Shown: positions 39,671 through 51,153 of the stretch, piece after piece
Position numbering within the stretch: position 1 is the first letter of the stretch
How the letters are laid out: the number at the start of each line of letters is the position of its first letter
Assembly: GCA_002355935.1 (NCBI GenBank)
Contig: AP017895.1
Span: 868,001 to 932,000, forward strand
Source of the DNA: Rothia aeria
GTDB taxonomy: Bacteria; Actinomycetota; Actinomycetes; Actinomycetales; Micrococcaceae
Length of the DNA stretch: 64,000 bases
Reading direction: 5' to 3'
The notes under the pieces: model-generated
Told to the model about the DNA's origin: nothing
Databases searched by the model: none
Seen by the model: the letters and a program-made list of their open reading frames with translations, nothing else
Made by a program: the position numbers and the translations under genes

Positions 39671-41347
39671 TTATAGCTCTGCCCACGCAAAAGGATTATC
39701 CGGATCAAAAAGCATTGCGCCCTCAGGGATGATGAACTTAACGCCGTTATGTTCTTGTTCCCTAGTCTCAATTTTGTAGGGGCTTTTTGCCGCTGTCTTA
39801 AAGCTATAGTCCGCTGGGGCAGCCTTGTGAGAGAACTTCGCTTTATAGTTTTTATCCGGGGTATTTGCGAATTCTGGCTTACTGTGAAAAATGGTTATAG
39901 AAAAATTAGTGGGTCCGTTGAATTGTGCCCCAGAGAAGCGTGTTTTCTCGGCAAATTTTGTTTTGAAAAAGTTAGCGCTGCTGGAGAATTTTACTTCGAA
40001 GAAACTAGCGTGTCCGCTGAATTTTGAGCCGGAGAAGTCTGCTTCCTTGGTGAAGACCGTCATAAAGAAGTTAGCTTCTTTACCGAATTTTGCTTTGGAG
40101 AAGGTCGCGTTTCTCATAAAGAGCGCCCTGGAGAAGAGAAGGGGGCCATTGAATTTCGCTTTGTAAAAGGTTCCGTCTCCGGTGAAAGTCGCCTTGAAGA
40201 ATTCGGTACCTTCGGTGAAATTTGCCCGGGAGAAGTTTGCGTCCCCGGTGAATTTCACTTCAGAGAAGTCTGCTCCCTGAAGGAACGCCCCATCATAGAA
40301 AACAGCCTCCCCGTCGAAGGATGCCTTACAGAAATCAACGCGCTTGGTGAATTTTACGCCGTAGAAATCGGCATCCTGAATGAAAGCCGCCTTGGAGAAG
40401 TCAGCCTCTGCCGCAAATGCCGCCATGAAGAAGTCAGCTTTCTCCGTGAATGTCGCTTGAGTGAAATCTAATGAAGCACCAAAATGGCTGTCACTAAAAT
40501 CTACAGGGTAGAAGAAATATGCGTTTGAGAAGTTGTAATCAAAAACCGACCAGGTGCCTGGTTCTTCGGCATCGAGTAAGTGCTCGCACATCTCTTTAAT
40601 AATGTTTTGGCGTATCTGGCGTTCTTCTTCTAACACGGCTTTATCTCGGGTAAAAGCTCGCTTGTCTGCATCAAATTTTTCTGTATCCCCACGGAAGTCG
40701 TTCTGCAGGTCTTTTGTGTATTCCCCATCTAGCTGTTCGGCGCGTTCTGCAAGGGGAAACGGGGAGCGGATATAGGCGCAAAGACTGTTAATAATGACCT
40801 GGCCTTCTTTGCGGCGTTCCTTATCGGTGAGAAGGGCACCATCTGCGAGCCATTCGTCAATCAGGCCAATAAGCGCATAAACACCACCGAAGCGGGTTGT
40901 GGCGTTTTCCCTGTTGGAAAGCTGCTCGATTGCTGCGATGTACCGGCTGCGCCGCTCAGCATGTACCTGCCGTATATGGTTCTGCTCGTTTTTGGCCTTG
41001 TCTGCCTCGATTTTTTCGCGCTCTTTTGCGATGGTTTCATTGAACTGACGGGCTTGTTCGCTGAGTGCTTTAGCCCTGTCCGTCGTATTTTTATGGCGTG
41101 TTTCCACGAGCCCCAGAACGGCAATAGTGCCGCCAGTAACGTAGAGGATGTGGAGGCGAAGATTCGTATCGGCCTCACCAGTTATACCTGCAATGTAGAG
41201 CAGCCAAGGTACAAGGAATGCTAGAGCTCCGCCTACAGCGGCGATCCCCACTAGAATCCGTACAAAGTGCTCACTGACAAAATTCTCAAAGGAACTAACA
41301 GGGGCAGAAGAGCCGACTCCCGTATTGTTTCTTGATGCTTCCGCCAT
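39671..41347 (-). CDS. Membrane-anchored 11-mer solenoid protein, member 7
   Basis: 558 residues, intact. Two helices at ~31-53 and ~66-84, then a coiled-coil-like charged segment (~88-135, QARQFNETIAKEREKIEADK). The same helical module as the 0-14 kb cluster follows: RYIAAIEQL, RFGGVYALIGLIDEWL, GQVIINSLCAYIRSPFPLAERAEQL. Entry motif WSVFDYNFSNAYFFYPVDF opens about sixteen 11-mers of the A-x-F-x-x-A-x-F type (for example ADFSKAAFIQD), which use Phe where cluster members use Tyr. C-terminal YKIETREQEHNGVKFIIPEGAML. The solenoid is predicted on the cytoplasmic side. AAAGGAG upstream. Lower GC than the cluster genes. Confidence 0.85.
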   Translation of the reverse strand: MAEASRNNTGVGSSAPVSSFENFVSEHFVRILVGIAAVGGALAFLVPWLLYIAGITGEADTNLRLHILYVTGGTIAVLGLVETRHKNTTDRAKALSEQARQFNETIAKEREKIEADKAKNEQNHIRQVHAERRSRYIAAIEQLSNRENATTRFGGVYALIGLIDEWLADGALLTDKERRKEGQVIINSLCAYIRSPFPLAERAEQLDGEYTKDLQNDFRGDTEKFDADKRAFTRDKAVLEEERQIRQNIIKEMCEHLLDAEEPGTWSVFDYNFSNAYFFYPVDFSDSHFGASLDFTQATFTEKADFFMAAFAAEADFSKAAFIQDADFYGVKFTKRVDFCKASFDGEAVFYDGAFLQGADFSEVKFTGDANFSRANFTEGTEFFKATFTGDGTFYKAKFNGPLLFSRALFMRNATFSKAKFGKEANFFMTVFTKEADFSGSKFSGHASFFEVKFSSSANFFKTKFAEKTRFSGAQFNGPTNFSITIFHSKPEFANTPDKNYKAKFSHKAAPADYSFKTAAKSPYKIETREQEHNGVKFIIPEGAMLFDPDNPFAWAEL

Positions 41348-41413
41348 ACTTGGGATGCTCCTTTACACAGGCAACCAGGTTTCTTTGTTTGCAAGTATAG
41401 AGGCTCTAAAGCG

Positions 41414-42805
41414 TCATTTTGCGTCTAGGAAAATTTTAGTTGCCGCCGTTGTTGCCCTACTCGGAAGATTCGTCGGGGTCAAAAGTTCTGTGCCCTTGGG
41501 GATTATGAATTTAGCTCCGTTATGCTCTTGTTCTTCGGTTTCGATTTTGTAGGGGCTAGCAGGCGAAACTTCGAAGTTATAATCTTCTGGGTTAGCCTTA
41601 CATGAAAACCTCGCTTTGTAGGTTTTATCGCCTAGCGCGCGTTCAAATATTGGTTTTTCTTCAAAGGTTGCTCCGGAGAAGTTAGCGCTGGTGAATTCCG
41701 CCCCGGAGAAGTGAGCGTCCCCGGTGAATTCCGCCCAGGAGAAGCTAGCACTATCGGCGAAAATTGCGCTGGAGAAATGAGTGCTCCCGGTGAATTCCGC
41801 CCCGGAGAAGCTAGCACTATCGGTGAAAATTGCGCTGGAGAAATGAGTGCTCCCGGTGAATTCCGCCCAGGAGAAGTCAGCGTGCCCAGTGAATTTCGCC
41901 CAGGAGAAGTCGGCGTTCTGGGTGAAGGTCACCCCATGAAAGTATGAGAAAGCGTCAAAGTGGCTAAACATAAAATTGGTAGAGTAGAAGAAAAGGGTGT
42001 TTGAGAAATCATAGTCAAAATTTGACCAAGGGCCTGGTGCGCCGAAGCCTTGTAATCGTTCGCGTATCGCTTTGATAATACTTTGTCGTACCTGACGTTC
42101 TTCTTCTAATGTAGCTTTATCTTGAGAAAAACCCCGCTTGTCTGCATCAAATTTTTCTGTATCGCTACCGAAATCCTTCTTCAGATCTTTAGCGTAGGGC
42201 CTATCTAGTTGTTCAGCGCGTTCTGCAAGTAAAAAAGGGGAACGGATGTAAGCACAAAGATTGTTGATAATGACTTGCCCCTCTTTGCGGCGTTTCTCAG
42301 GACTAGGGGTAGTTTTTTCGTCTGATAACCATTCATCCACCAACCCTACGAGAGTGTAGACACCGCCAAGACGGATAGAAGCTTTATCACTGGACAGTTG
42401 CTCAACTGCTGTTGTGTACCGGCTGCGCCGCTCGGCGTGTACCTGTCGTAAATGGTCTTGGTCGTTTTTGGCCTTCTCAAGACTATTCTTGCGGTGATTT
42501 TCACCTAAGGTAATAACACCTAAGACTCCACCGGTGGTGTAGATAAGCATCTGGCGCAACGCTGCGCCGTCACCGTCCTTACCGAAATCAGCATTAATAG
42601 CTAGTGGAAAGAGGAAAGCCCAAGCCCCACCAAGAACGGCAAGTACGCCAATCCAGACGTAGAACGATCTTACTTTTTTGAGCCCAAACCATCTAAATAT
42701 CAGGCAAAGAACAGCAATTATTGTAATAATTCCCAGAATAAAAGCAGGCACACACTGAATGTCCACTGTAATCAACTCTTCCAATAGTCTAAACCAAACA
42801 CTCAC
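41414..42805 (-). CDS. Membrane-anchored 11-mer solenoid protein, member 8
   Basis: 463 residues, intact. Three hydrophobic segments (~17-38, ~48-70, ~86-104), then RYTTAVEQL, RLGGVYTLVGLVDEWL, GQVIINNLCAYIRSPFLLAERAEQL. Entry WSNFDYDFSNTLFFYSTNF, about ten 11-mers (for example ADFSWAKFTGH), and the end SPYKIETEEQEHNGAKFIIPKGTEL shared with member 7. The annotated GTG start has GGAGG directly adjacent, too close for a normal site, so GTG at 42766 may be the true start. It is 66 nt upstream of member 7 on the same strand, probably one operon arising by duplication. Confidence 0.83.
   Translation of the reverse strand: MSVWFRLLEELITVDIQCVPAFILGIITIIAVLCLIFRWFGLKKVRSFYVWIGVLAVLGGAWAFLFPLAINADFGKDGDGAALRQMLIYTTGGVLGVITLGENHRKNSLEKAKNDQDHLRQVHAERRSRYTTAVEQLSSDKASIRLGGVYTLVGLVDEWLSDEKTTPSPEKRRKEGQVIINNLCAYIRSPFLLAERAEQLDRPYAKDLKKDFGSDTEKFDADKRGFSQDKATLEEERQVRQSIIKAIRERLQGFGAPGPWSNFDYDFSNTLFFYSTNFMFSHFDAFSYFHGVTFTQNADFSWAKFTGHADFSWAEFTGSTHFSSAIFTDSASFSGAEFTGSTHFSSAIFADSASFSWAEFTGDAHFSGAEFTSANFSGATFEEKPIFERALGDKTYKARFSCKANPEDYNFEVSPASPYKIETEEQEHNGAKFIIPKGTELLTPTNLPSRATTAATKIFLDAK
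41723..41877 (-). repeat. 66-bp tandem repeat within member 8
   Basis: Units begin at 41723, 41789 and 41855, each starting GGTGAATTCCGCCC; two copies are full and the third is partial. The 66 bases encode two 11-residue solenoid units, so copy-number change keeps the frame and alters solenoid length. Confidence 0.9.
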
Positions 42806-45067
<2,262 letters not shown>

Positions 45068-45069
45068 TC

Positions 45070-45644
45070 ATGGCTGAACACGAAAACACTGCGGGCGACC
45101 CGCTGGAGGAGGCATTCAACGCCCCCGCCGCCGAAGGTCACCCCGAGGCCGAGGAAGCCCCTGCCGCAACCGATCAGGCTGCGGCGGGGGAAACCCCCGA
45201 ACCGAGCGAGGAAGCACCCTCAGAGGATGCGAAACTCGCGGCAGAACGCCTGGACAGCCTGCTTCGCCTGCAGGCGGAGTTCACGAACTTCAAGAACCGT
45301 GCCGCCCGCGAGAAAGAGCAGCTTCGGGAGTTTGTAGCGAGCGATATTGTGAGCCTGCTTCTGCCGGTGCTCGACGATATTGACGCCGCACGCAAGCACG
45401 GCGACCTGAAGGAAGGCCCCTTCGCTGCGATCGCCACCAAGCTTGAGGAATCCCTCAAAAAGAAGGCGTGGAACGCTTCGGCGAGGTGGGCGAGCCCTTC
45501 GACCCGAATATTCACGAAGCGGTCATGCAACAGCCGACCAGCGAGGTAGAACCAGACCACATTTCGATGGTTCTGCGCTACGGGTACCGCGTGAAAGAGC
45601 GCGTGGTACGCACCGCCCAAGTTGCGGTGGCTGCCGCCGAATAA
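45070..45644 (+). CDS. grpE: Nucleotide exchange factor GrpE (one frame break)
   Basis: Releases ADP from DnaK. About 191 residues after restoring one base near A5 45457-45461; the join reads ESLKKEGVERFGEVGEPFDP. An acidic disordered head of ~55 residues, a long helix (LLRLQAEFTNFKNRAAREKEQ), LLPVLDDIDAARKHGD, and the C-terminal beta domain (EPDHISMVLRYGYRVKERVVRTAQVAV) are all typical. Since grpE is normally essential, the break is a strong argument for sequence error. Confidence 0.93.
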
Positions 45645-45662
45645 ACACTCCGTAGAGCACAC

Positions 45663-45700
45663 AACGGGCGGGTTCTTGAGAAATTGAGAACCCGCCCGTT
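45663..45700 (+). terminator. Hairpin between grpE and dnaJ
   Basis: AACGGGCGGGTTCT (45663-45676) pairs perfectly with AGAACCCGCCCGTT (45687-45700), followed by a short T-containing stretch. It should end or attenuate the dnaK-grpE transcript before dnaJ. Confidence 0.75.
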
Positions 45701-45742
45701 TGCCGCATATTTCCGCGGATTTTCTGGGATTTCTCTTCCAAA

Positions 45743-45763
45743 ATTGAGTCTAGTAGACTAAAC
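45743..45763. promoter_or_regulatory. Degenerate HAIR-like site before dnaJ
   Basis: ATTGAGT-N7-ACTAAAC keeps the spacing and most of the inner bases of the HAIR consensus. It lies about 85 nt before dnaJ, downstream of the grpE hairpin, so dnaJ-hspR may have its own HspR-controlled promoter. Confidence 0.45.
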
Positions 45764-45845
45764 TTTATATAGGATTAAAAACTAAGGTTGTGCCCCTTTG
45801 GACGGGGCGTTACAAGAACCCCGGACGACGGGAAAGGAGAACTAC

Positions 45846-46862
45846 ATGGCAAGCGAAAACTGGCTGTCAGAAGACTTTTATAAAACCCTCGGCGTGAAAG
45901 AAGACGCCTCCGACTCCGATATTAAAAAGGCCTACCGCAAACTCTCGCGCAAATACCACCCCGACCTGAACCCCGGGAACGAGACAGCCGAGAAGAAATT
46001 CAAGGAAGTCTCCGAAGCCTACGACGTGCTCTCGGATAAGAAACAGCGCGAAGAATACGACCAGATCCGCAAATACGGCGCCGCAGGGTTCGGCGGCAGC
46101 GGTTTCGGAGGCGGCGCATCCGGGTTTGGTGGCGCTGGCGGCGGCTTCGGCGGCCAAAACGTGCACTTCACCACCGGCGGCGGTGGCGAAGGCATCAACA
46201 TTGAAGACCTGCTCGGCGGGCTCTTCGGTGGTGGTGCTGGCGGCGCTGGCGGTTCACGCCGTACCGCAGGGTTCACGAGCGCCGACTTCAGCGATGCCGG
46301 GTTTGGCGGCGGTGGCTTCGGCGGTGGTGGGCGCAAACGCGCCCCGCAGGATAATAACCTTTCCACCAGCACCCGCATTACCTTGCCGCAGTCGTATACA
46401 GGCACCACCGCGACCGTGTTCCTGCCGGACGGCACGAGCACTGAGGCGCGCATCCCGGCGGGCGTGAAGGACGGGCAGAAAGTGCGTGTGCGCGGCAAGG
46501 GGCGCCCCGGAACCGGCGGTGACCTGATCGTGACCGTGCGCGTCTCGGATGACCCGCACTACAGCCGCGAAGGAAACAACCTGGTGCTGCGCGCCCCCGT
46601 CACCCTGGATGAGGCAGTCAACGGCGGTGTGCTGGAGGTGCCCGTACCCGGCGGTAAAACCGTCAAACTGCGGCTGACCCCCGGCAGTGTGGGCCGTAAA
46701 CTGCGTGCGAAAGGACGCGGGTTCACAACCAAGTCGGGCACCGGCGACCTGCTGGTGATCCCCGAGGTGCACCTGCCGCAGAACCTGAGCGATGAGGCGA
46801 AGGAAGCCTTCGAGAAATTCATTGCCCTGGCGCCGCAGGAGAACCCCGTGAGGACCTTTTGA
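45846..46862 (+). CDS. dnaJ: DnaJ-type co-chaperone without zinc finger
   Basis: 338 residues from the ATG at 45846, chosen for AAAGGAG upstream. J domain at ~8-75 ([36 protein letters not shown], with the HPD motif). A long Gly/Phe-rich linker of about 80 residues follows, then the two C-terminal beta domains ([49 protein letters not shown]). No C-x-x-C-x-G-x-G zinc motifs are present, so the protein is CbpA/DnaJ-B-like in architecture, yet it sits in the dnaK operon. hspR follows after 17 nt. Confidence 0.93.
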   Translation: MASENWLSEDFYKTLGVKEDASDSDIKKAYRKLSRKYHPDLNPGNETAEKKFKEVSEAYDVLSDKKQREEYDQIRKYGAAGFGGSGFGGGASGFGGAGGGFGGQNVHFTTGGGGEGINIEDLLGGLFGGGAGGAGGSRRTAGFTSADFSDAGFGGGGFGGGGRKRAPQDNNLSTSTRITLPQSYTGTTATVFLPDGTSTEARIPAGVKDGQKVRVRGKGRPGTGGDLIVTVRVSDDPHYSREGNNLVLRAPVTLDEAVNGGVLEVPVPGGKTVKLRLTPGSVGRKLRAKGRGFTTKSGTGDLLVIPEVHLPQNLSDEAKEAFEKFIALAPQENPVRTF

Positions 46863-46879
46863 AGAAAGTTAGGTAGCTT

Positions 46880-47334
46880 ATGAGTGCCCATAATAAGCAG
46901 TCGTCGGCATCTGCCTACAGTGCCGACCGGCCGGTTTTTGTGATTTCGGTAGCGGCGGAGCTGGCGGGCATGCACCCGCAGACGCTCCGCCAATACGACC
47001 GCCTGGGGCTGGTGCAGCCTTCGCGTGCGCCGGGCAAGGCCAGGCGCTATTCGCAGCGCGACGTTGATTTACTTCAGCGTATTCAGCAGCTCTCGCAGGA
47101 AGGCGTTTCGCTTGAGGGAATCCGCCGGATTATTGAGCTTGAAGAGATGGTGGAGGAACACCAGGAGCACATCGCCCGCCTGCAGGCCCAGCTTGAGGAT
47201 GCGCACGCCAAACTGGGCCTGGCGGAACGAGTGTTCGCAGCCAGCACCCGCGGGGATGTGGTGAACATCCAGAGGGGCAGCGCCCGGCGCCGCGCAAACG
47301 CTCCTCGGCGGTGGTGCTGTACCGGCAGAAATAG
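46880..47334 (+). CDS. hspR: Heat-shock repressor HspR, MerR family (one frame break)
   Basis: Represses the dnaK operon by binding HAIR sites; activity is normally helped by DnaK. About 151 residues after restoring one base in G4 47274-47277. The end then reads NIQRGQRPAPRKRSSAVVLYRQK, typical of HspR. The winged helix lies at ~20-95 (FVISVAAELAGMHPQTLRQYDRLGLVQPSR, RYSQRDVDLLQRIQQL), followed by a coiled coil (EEMVEEHQEHIARLQAQLEDAHAKL). Without the restored base the frame runs on to 47812 through unrelated antisense sequence. Confidence 0.92.
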
Positions 47335-47382
47335 GGCTGACCGCCCCAATACCTGCCGCTTTAAAACGGCAGCTGCGAGTAT

Positions 47383-48199
47383 TTACTTACGCCTATACGT
47401 CAGGTCGTGGGCGCGCCTTCCTGCCTCCCGGGCCTTCCTCTCAAAGCTGGTCAGGATGCGCCCCTCCCAGCGTGGTGCCCACCCGCCCACGGGGTCGTCC
47501 TCGGTAGCGCCTTCACCGGCGTGCAGATTCTCGAAATCGGGGTGCGCCTCCATAACATCGCGCATCACGTGGGCGTATTCTTCCCAGTCGGTGGCGAGGC
47601 GCCAAATTCCGCCGGGTTTGAGCACGCGCGCGACCTTATCGGCAAAAGCGGGGGAGACTAGGCGGCGTTTGTGGTGGCGTGACTTGTGCCAAGGGTCGGG
47701 GAAGAAAACCCAGAGCTCATCAACCGAGTTTTCGTCCAGCATGTTATCGAGCAGTTCGGGGCGTTGGCCTGAGCGACGCGCACATTCTCAACCCCGGCCT
47801 GCCCCATCTTAAGCAGCAGATCCGCAATGCCGGGGTATAGACCTCAACGGCAAGGAAGTTTGCCTCGGGTATTTCGGAGGCGCGGTGCACGATTGCTTCA
47901 CCCAGCCCGGAACCGATCTCGACCACCTGGTAGGCTTCGCGCCCGTAGATTGTAACCGGGTCGAAGGTGGCTTCGGGGGCTACAGAGGTATCTGCCCGCA
48001 GCCGGGGTATGTCGAGCACATGGGTGGGGGAGTAGGTGTCCCATGCTTTTTGTCGGCGCGAGGTCAGGCGGTCGCCGCGGCGCACGAAGGAGTAAGGCTG
48101 GCGGAAGAACTCGGGTGGAACCTGCTTCTTACCGGGATCCTGCGAAGTTTCGGGTTCTAACGATGCGCCTGCGGAGGTGTTCTGCTCTTGAGATGACAT
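47383..48199 (-). CDS. trmB: tRNA (guanine-N7-)-methyltransferase TrmB (two frame breaks)
   Basis: Methylates G46 of tRNA with SAM. About 272 residues after restoring one base in each of G4 47832-47835 and G4 47758-47761. The middle then reads VYTPGIADLLLKMGQAGVENVRVAQANAPELLDNML. SAM site VVEIGSGLGEAIVHRA; catalytic region DELWVFFPDPWHKSRHHKRRLV with the conserved FPDPW; VLKPGGIWRLATDWEEYA. The head of ~60 residues is polar. Convergent with hspR. Confidence 0.93.
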
Positions 48200-48266
48200 A
48201 CCTATCAGGATAACGTAGCGGCGCGCGGCGGCGGGTACTGTTAAAAATTCTGGGGACTAAAAGTTT

Positions 48267-48306
48267 CGGGGGCAGTTTCTTCATGCGAATGAAGAAACTG
48301 CCCCCG
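48267..48306. terminator. Perfect 18-bp hairpin
   Basis: Arms at 48267-48284 and 48289-48306 (CGGGGGCAGTTTCTTCAT and its complement) around the loop GCGA. It is downstream of the DoxX-like gene on the minus strand. Confidence 0.85.
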
Positions 48307-48340
48307 TTTGGCCTTTATGACCGCGAATTCGCCGTGCAGG

Positions 48341-48745
48341 TTACTTTTTCTTGCCGGAGAACAGCAGTGCCAGACCCGCGCCGAGCATCACGATATTGTT
48401 GGCCAGCTGCTGCCCGTCCTGGGTGGGGCGGAAGGCTTTATCGTGCATGTCCGGGTTGCGGAAGTACATGGTCATGAGGTTTGCGCTGAAAGCGGTTAGC
48501 CCGGCACCCGCCAGGCGGCTGGGGATGAAAGGGGTCAGCAGGGTGGCGCCGAGTGCGGTTTCTGAGTATGAAATAAGTTTGCCGAAGGTTTTCGGCTCCA
48601 GCTTGGCGACGGCGGGCACACCGGATGCGGCCATCTGCTGTAAGAATGCATAGGCGTTCTCGTCTGCGCCGAGTTTCTTAACGCCTGCATCAAGAATGAG
48701 CGCGCCAGCGGTCAGGCGCAGTGCGGTGTTTGATAGTTTACCCAT
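48341..48745 (-). CDS. DoxX-like membrane protein
   Basis: 134 residues. N-terminal ALRLTAGALILDAGVKKLGA, then LISYSETALGATLLTPFIPSRLAGAGLTAFSANLMTMYF, and a last helix LANNIVMLGAGLALLFSGKKK. The pattern of four helices and conserved positions is that of the DoxX/DoxD superfamily. Redox or membrane function is uncertain. Confidence 0.7.
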   Translation of the reverse strand: MGKLSNTALRLTAGALILDAGVKKLGADENAYAFLQQMAASGVPAVAKLEPKTFGKLISYSETALGATLLTPFIPSRLAGAGLTAFSANLMTMYFRNPDMHDKAFRPTQDGQQLANNIVMLGAGLALLFSGKKK

Positions 48746-49503
48746 GAGTGTGTGTTCTCCTGATGTCTGTGATGGTGTGAGTGATGCGGTGTTTCCGCAC
48801 CGGGTATTGCAATTGTAGCGGCAAAGAACAGAAAAATTTGTTGATTTGTAAAGTTTCTACATATTTTTGCCGTAAGCATTATTCTTCAGTGCTATAGCAG
48901 GGGAGAGGGTGCGTTGGGAGGGTGTTATCGGCATGTTGCAGCCCCCTCCCGGAAACCTCAGGAACAGTCAGTTTATGCCGAGAGCGACGAGAGGTGAAAA
49001 AGATCCAGCGGTGCAGGTGAAAATGAAGGGGCAGTCAGTGTATTGCTGCTGGCAGTACCGTGTGTGGGTACTGGGGCTGCCTCTGGGGTACTCATTAGGT
49101 TGAAGTTGCCCCAAGAAAGTGTATTATTATTCTGATGAACGAATGAATATTTTTAAGTGTGCCGCAGGTTAGCGTATCATGTGAACCTTCCACTTGAATG
49201 TCTAATGTATCTCAATGTGTGGAATTACCTCAGGGTCCCCTTGCTTTTCGCGGCACTAAAGGCTGTCTGTGAAATCCTTGCCATGACTTGCGACACCCCG
49301 CATCGTACCGTGTATGATATAAGACATAGATTTATAACACTCAACTTAAAAATAACTACTACATGCCGAATTAGTTATGTAGAATATATATTCAAAACAT
49401 TTGGTAGTTTCCTACACATCATGGGTTGTAACACCAAAGTTTGCCCCGAAAGTCGGGGCTGTCCCACGCCGAACCGGGATCCAACCACGAAAGAGGAACT
49501 GTG
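48746..49503. other. Long leader region of the permease gene
   Basis: About 760 bases, AT-rich, without a supported gene. A possible promoter is TTGCGA near 49289 with TATGAT near 49314. A small hairpin (GCCCCGA and TCGGGGC) lies near 49443-49459 in the likely 5' untranslated region, about 45 nt before the start codon. No known riboswitch was recognised. Confidence 0.4.
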
Positions 49504-50979
49504 ATGCAGCAACCTCACGAAAACGCCGCACCGGCGGCAGAGAGTACGGGCCAAGCTGAAGAACTGCACCGCGGGCTGAGCAACCGGCATATTCAGCTCA
49601 TCGCCATTGGTGGTGCCATTGGTACCGGCCTATTCATGGGCTCGGGCAAGGCAATCTCCAAAGCCGGGCCCTCTATCCTACTGGTTTACATTGTTATTGG
49701 CGCCGCCATTTTCCTTGTGCTGCGCGCGATGGGCGAGATCCTTCTCTCGAACCTCAAGTACAAATCATTCTCCGACTTCACCGCCGACCTCGTGGGGCGA
49801 CCAGCAGGGTTCTTCCTCGGCTGGTCGTACTGGTTTATGTGGGTGGTTACGGCGGTGGCGGATATTATCGCTATCGTAGATTACAGCCAATTGTGGTGGC
49901 CTAATTTACCTAAAGCAGTACCTGCACTTATCGTCATTATCGCGCTGCTGGCACTGAACCTGCCCTCGGTGAAGAACTTCGGTGAGATCGAGTTCTGGTT
50001 CGCCATGATTAAGATCGTCGCTATCTGTGCACTCATACTGGTTGGTATCGTGATGGTAACCACCAGCTTTACCGCGCCCAACGGTTCTCATGCACAGATC
50101 GCTAACCTGTGGGAGCACGGCGGGTTCTTCCCCAACGGAGTCTTCGGCTTCCTCGGCGCCTTCCAGATCGCTATCTTCGCGTTCATGGGCTCGGAGCTAG
50201 TGGGCACCACCGCCGCAGAAACCCAGAACCCCACCGTAACCCTGCCCAAAGCCATTAACTCGGTTCCGGTACGTATCATTATCTTCTACGTGGGTGCACT
50301 TCTGGTGATCCTCATGGTGAACCCCTGGAACGAGATTGATCCTGCGAAAAGCCCCTTCGTGACCATGTTCAGCCTAGCTGGGATCGGCATCGCCGCCCAC
50401 ATAGTGAACGCTGTGGTGCTCACCTCGGCAACCTCATCGGCGAACTCGGGTATTTTCTCCACCTCACGCATGGTGTACGGCCTGGCGCAGGAAGGCGACG
50501 CCCCCAAGTCACTGGGTGTTCTCTCAGCCCAAGGCGTGCCCCGCAACGCACTATTCCTCACCTCCACGCTGCTGCTCTCAAGTATCGTGCTGCTCTACGC
50601 GGGCGACTCCATTATTGGGGCGTTCACGCTGGTGACCACTATGGCGGCTGTGCTCGTGATCTTCGTATGGTCCATGATCCTCATTAGCTACCTGTGCTAC
50701 CGCCGTAAGCGCCCCCAGCTGCACACCCAAAGTGTGTACCGCATGCCCGGCGGCGTGGTGATGTGCTGGGTTGTGCTGGCGTTCTTCGCATTCTCCGTCT
50801 GCATTCTGGCAACCGCCGAAGATACCCGCGCAGGGCTTATGCTGATGCCCATCTGGTTCGGCGGGCTCGCGATCGGTTGGTTCGTGAAGAACCGGCTGCA
50901 CCCGGAGGTCCCCGAGACCAGTATCACCCAGTCCAACCCGATCGTGGATCTGAAACAGACTTCAGACGGCAAGAAATAG
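49504..50979 (+). CDS. Amino acid permease, CycA-like (D-serine/D-alanine/glycine)
   Basis: 491 residues from the ATG at 49504, which has AGAGGAA upstream. Twelve-helix APC-superfamily transporter. ELHRGLSNRHIQLIAIGGAIGTGLFMGSGKAISKAGPS is the signature of the amino-acid transporter (AAT) group, and AFMGSELVGTTAAETQNP is the conserved helix-6 region. Similarity to CycA suggests uptake of D-serine, D-alanine or glycine. The exact substrate is inferred. Confidence 0.87.
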   Translation: MQQPHENAAPAAESTGQAEELHRGLSNRHIQLIAIGGAIGTGLFMGSGKAISKAGPSILLVYIVIGAAIFLVLRAMGEILLSNLKYKSFSDFTADLVGRPAGFFLGWSYWFMWVVTAVADIIAIVDYSQLWWPNLPKAVPALIVIIALLALNLPSVKNFGEIEFWFAMIKIVAICALILVGIVMVTTSFTAPNGSHAQIANLWEHGGFFPNGVFGFLGAFQIAIFAFMGSELVGTTAAETQNPTVTLPKAINSVPVRIIIFYVGALLVILMVNPWNEIDPAKSPFVTMFSLAGIGIAAHIVNAVVLTSATSSANSGIFSTSRMVYGLAQEGDAPKSLGVLSAQGVPRNALFLTSTLLLSSIVLLYAGDSIIGAFTLVTTMAAVLVIFVWSMILISYLCYRRKRPQLHTQSVYRMPGGVVMCWVVLAFFAFSVCILATAEDTRAGLMLMPIWFGGLAIGWFVKNRLHPEVPETSITQSNPIVDLKQTSDGKK

Positions 50980-51002
50980 GGTTATAGCGCTCAAGCGCTC
51001 AT

Positions 51003-51050
51003 AATGGCGGGGCTCGCGTACCTATCAAGGGATGCTCTGGCCCCGCCATT
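51003..51050 (+). terminator. Hairpin downstream of the permease
   Basis: AATGGCGGGGC (51003-51013) pairs with GCCCCGCCATT (51040-51050). It lies about 25 nt after the permease stop. Confidence 0.65.
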
Positions 51051-51153
51051 AGTGTGCTCTGCAGCCGCCGCTCACCCCCGGTGCACCGCAGAAACACGCC
51101 GAACACGCCGCCTCAAGTGGCAGAGAACCCCGCGACGGTGCGAAACTAAAAGA

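Noticed and set aside
47335-47812. C-terminal extension of hspR
   Set aside because: It is antisense to trmB, and one added base at 47274 gives a typical HspR ending at 47334.
49100-49503. Riboswitch in the permease leader
   Set aside because: Only a short hairpin near 49443-49459 was found; no conserved glycine-riboswitch or other known motif was recognised.
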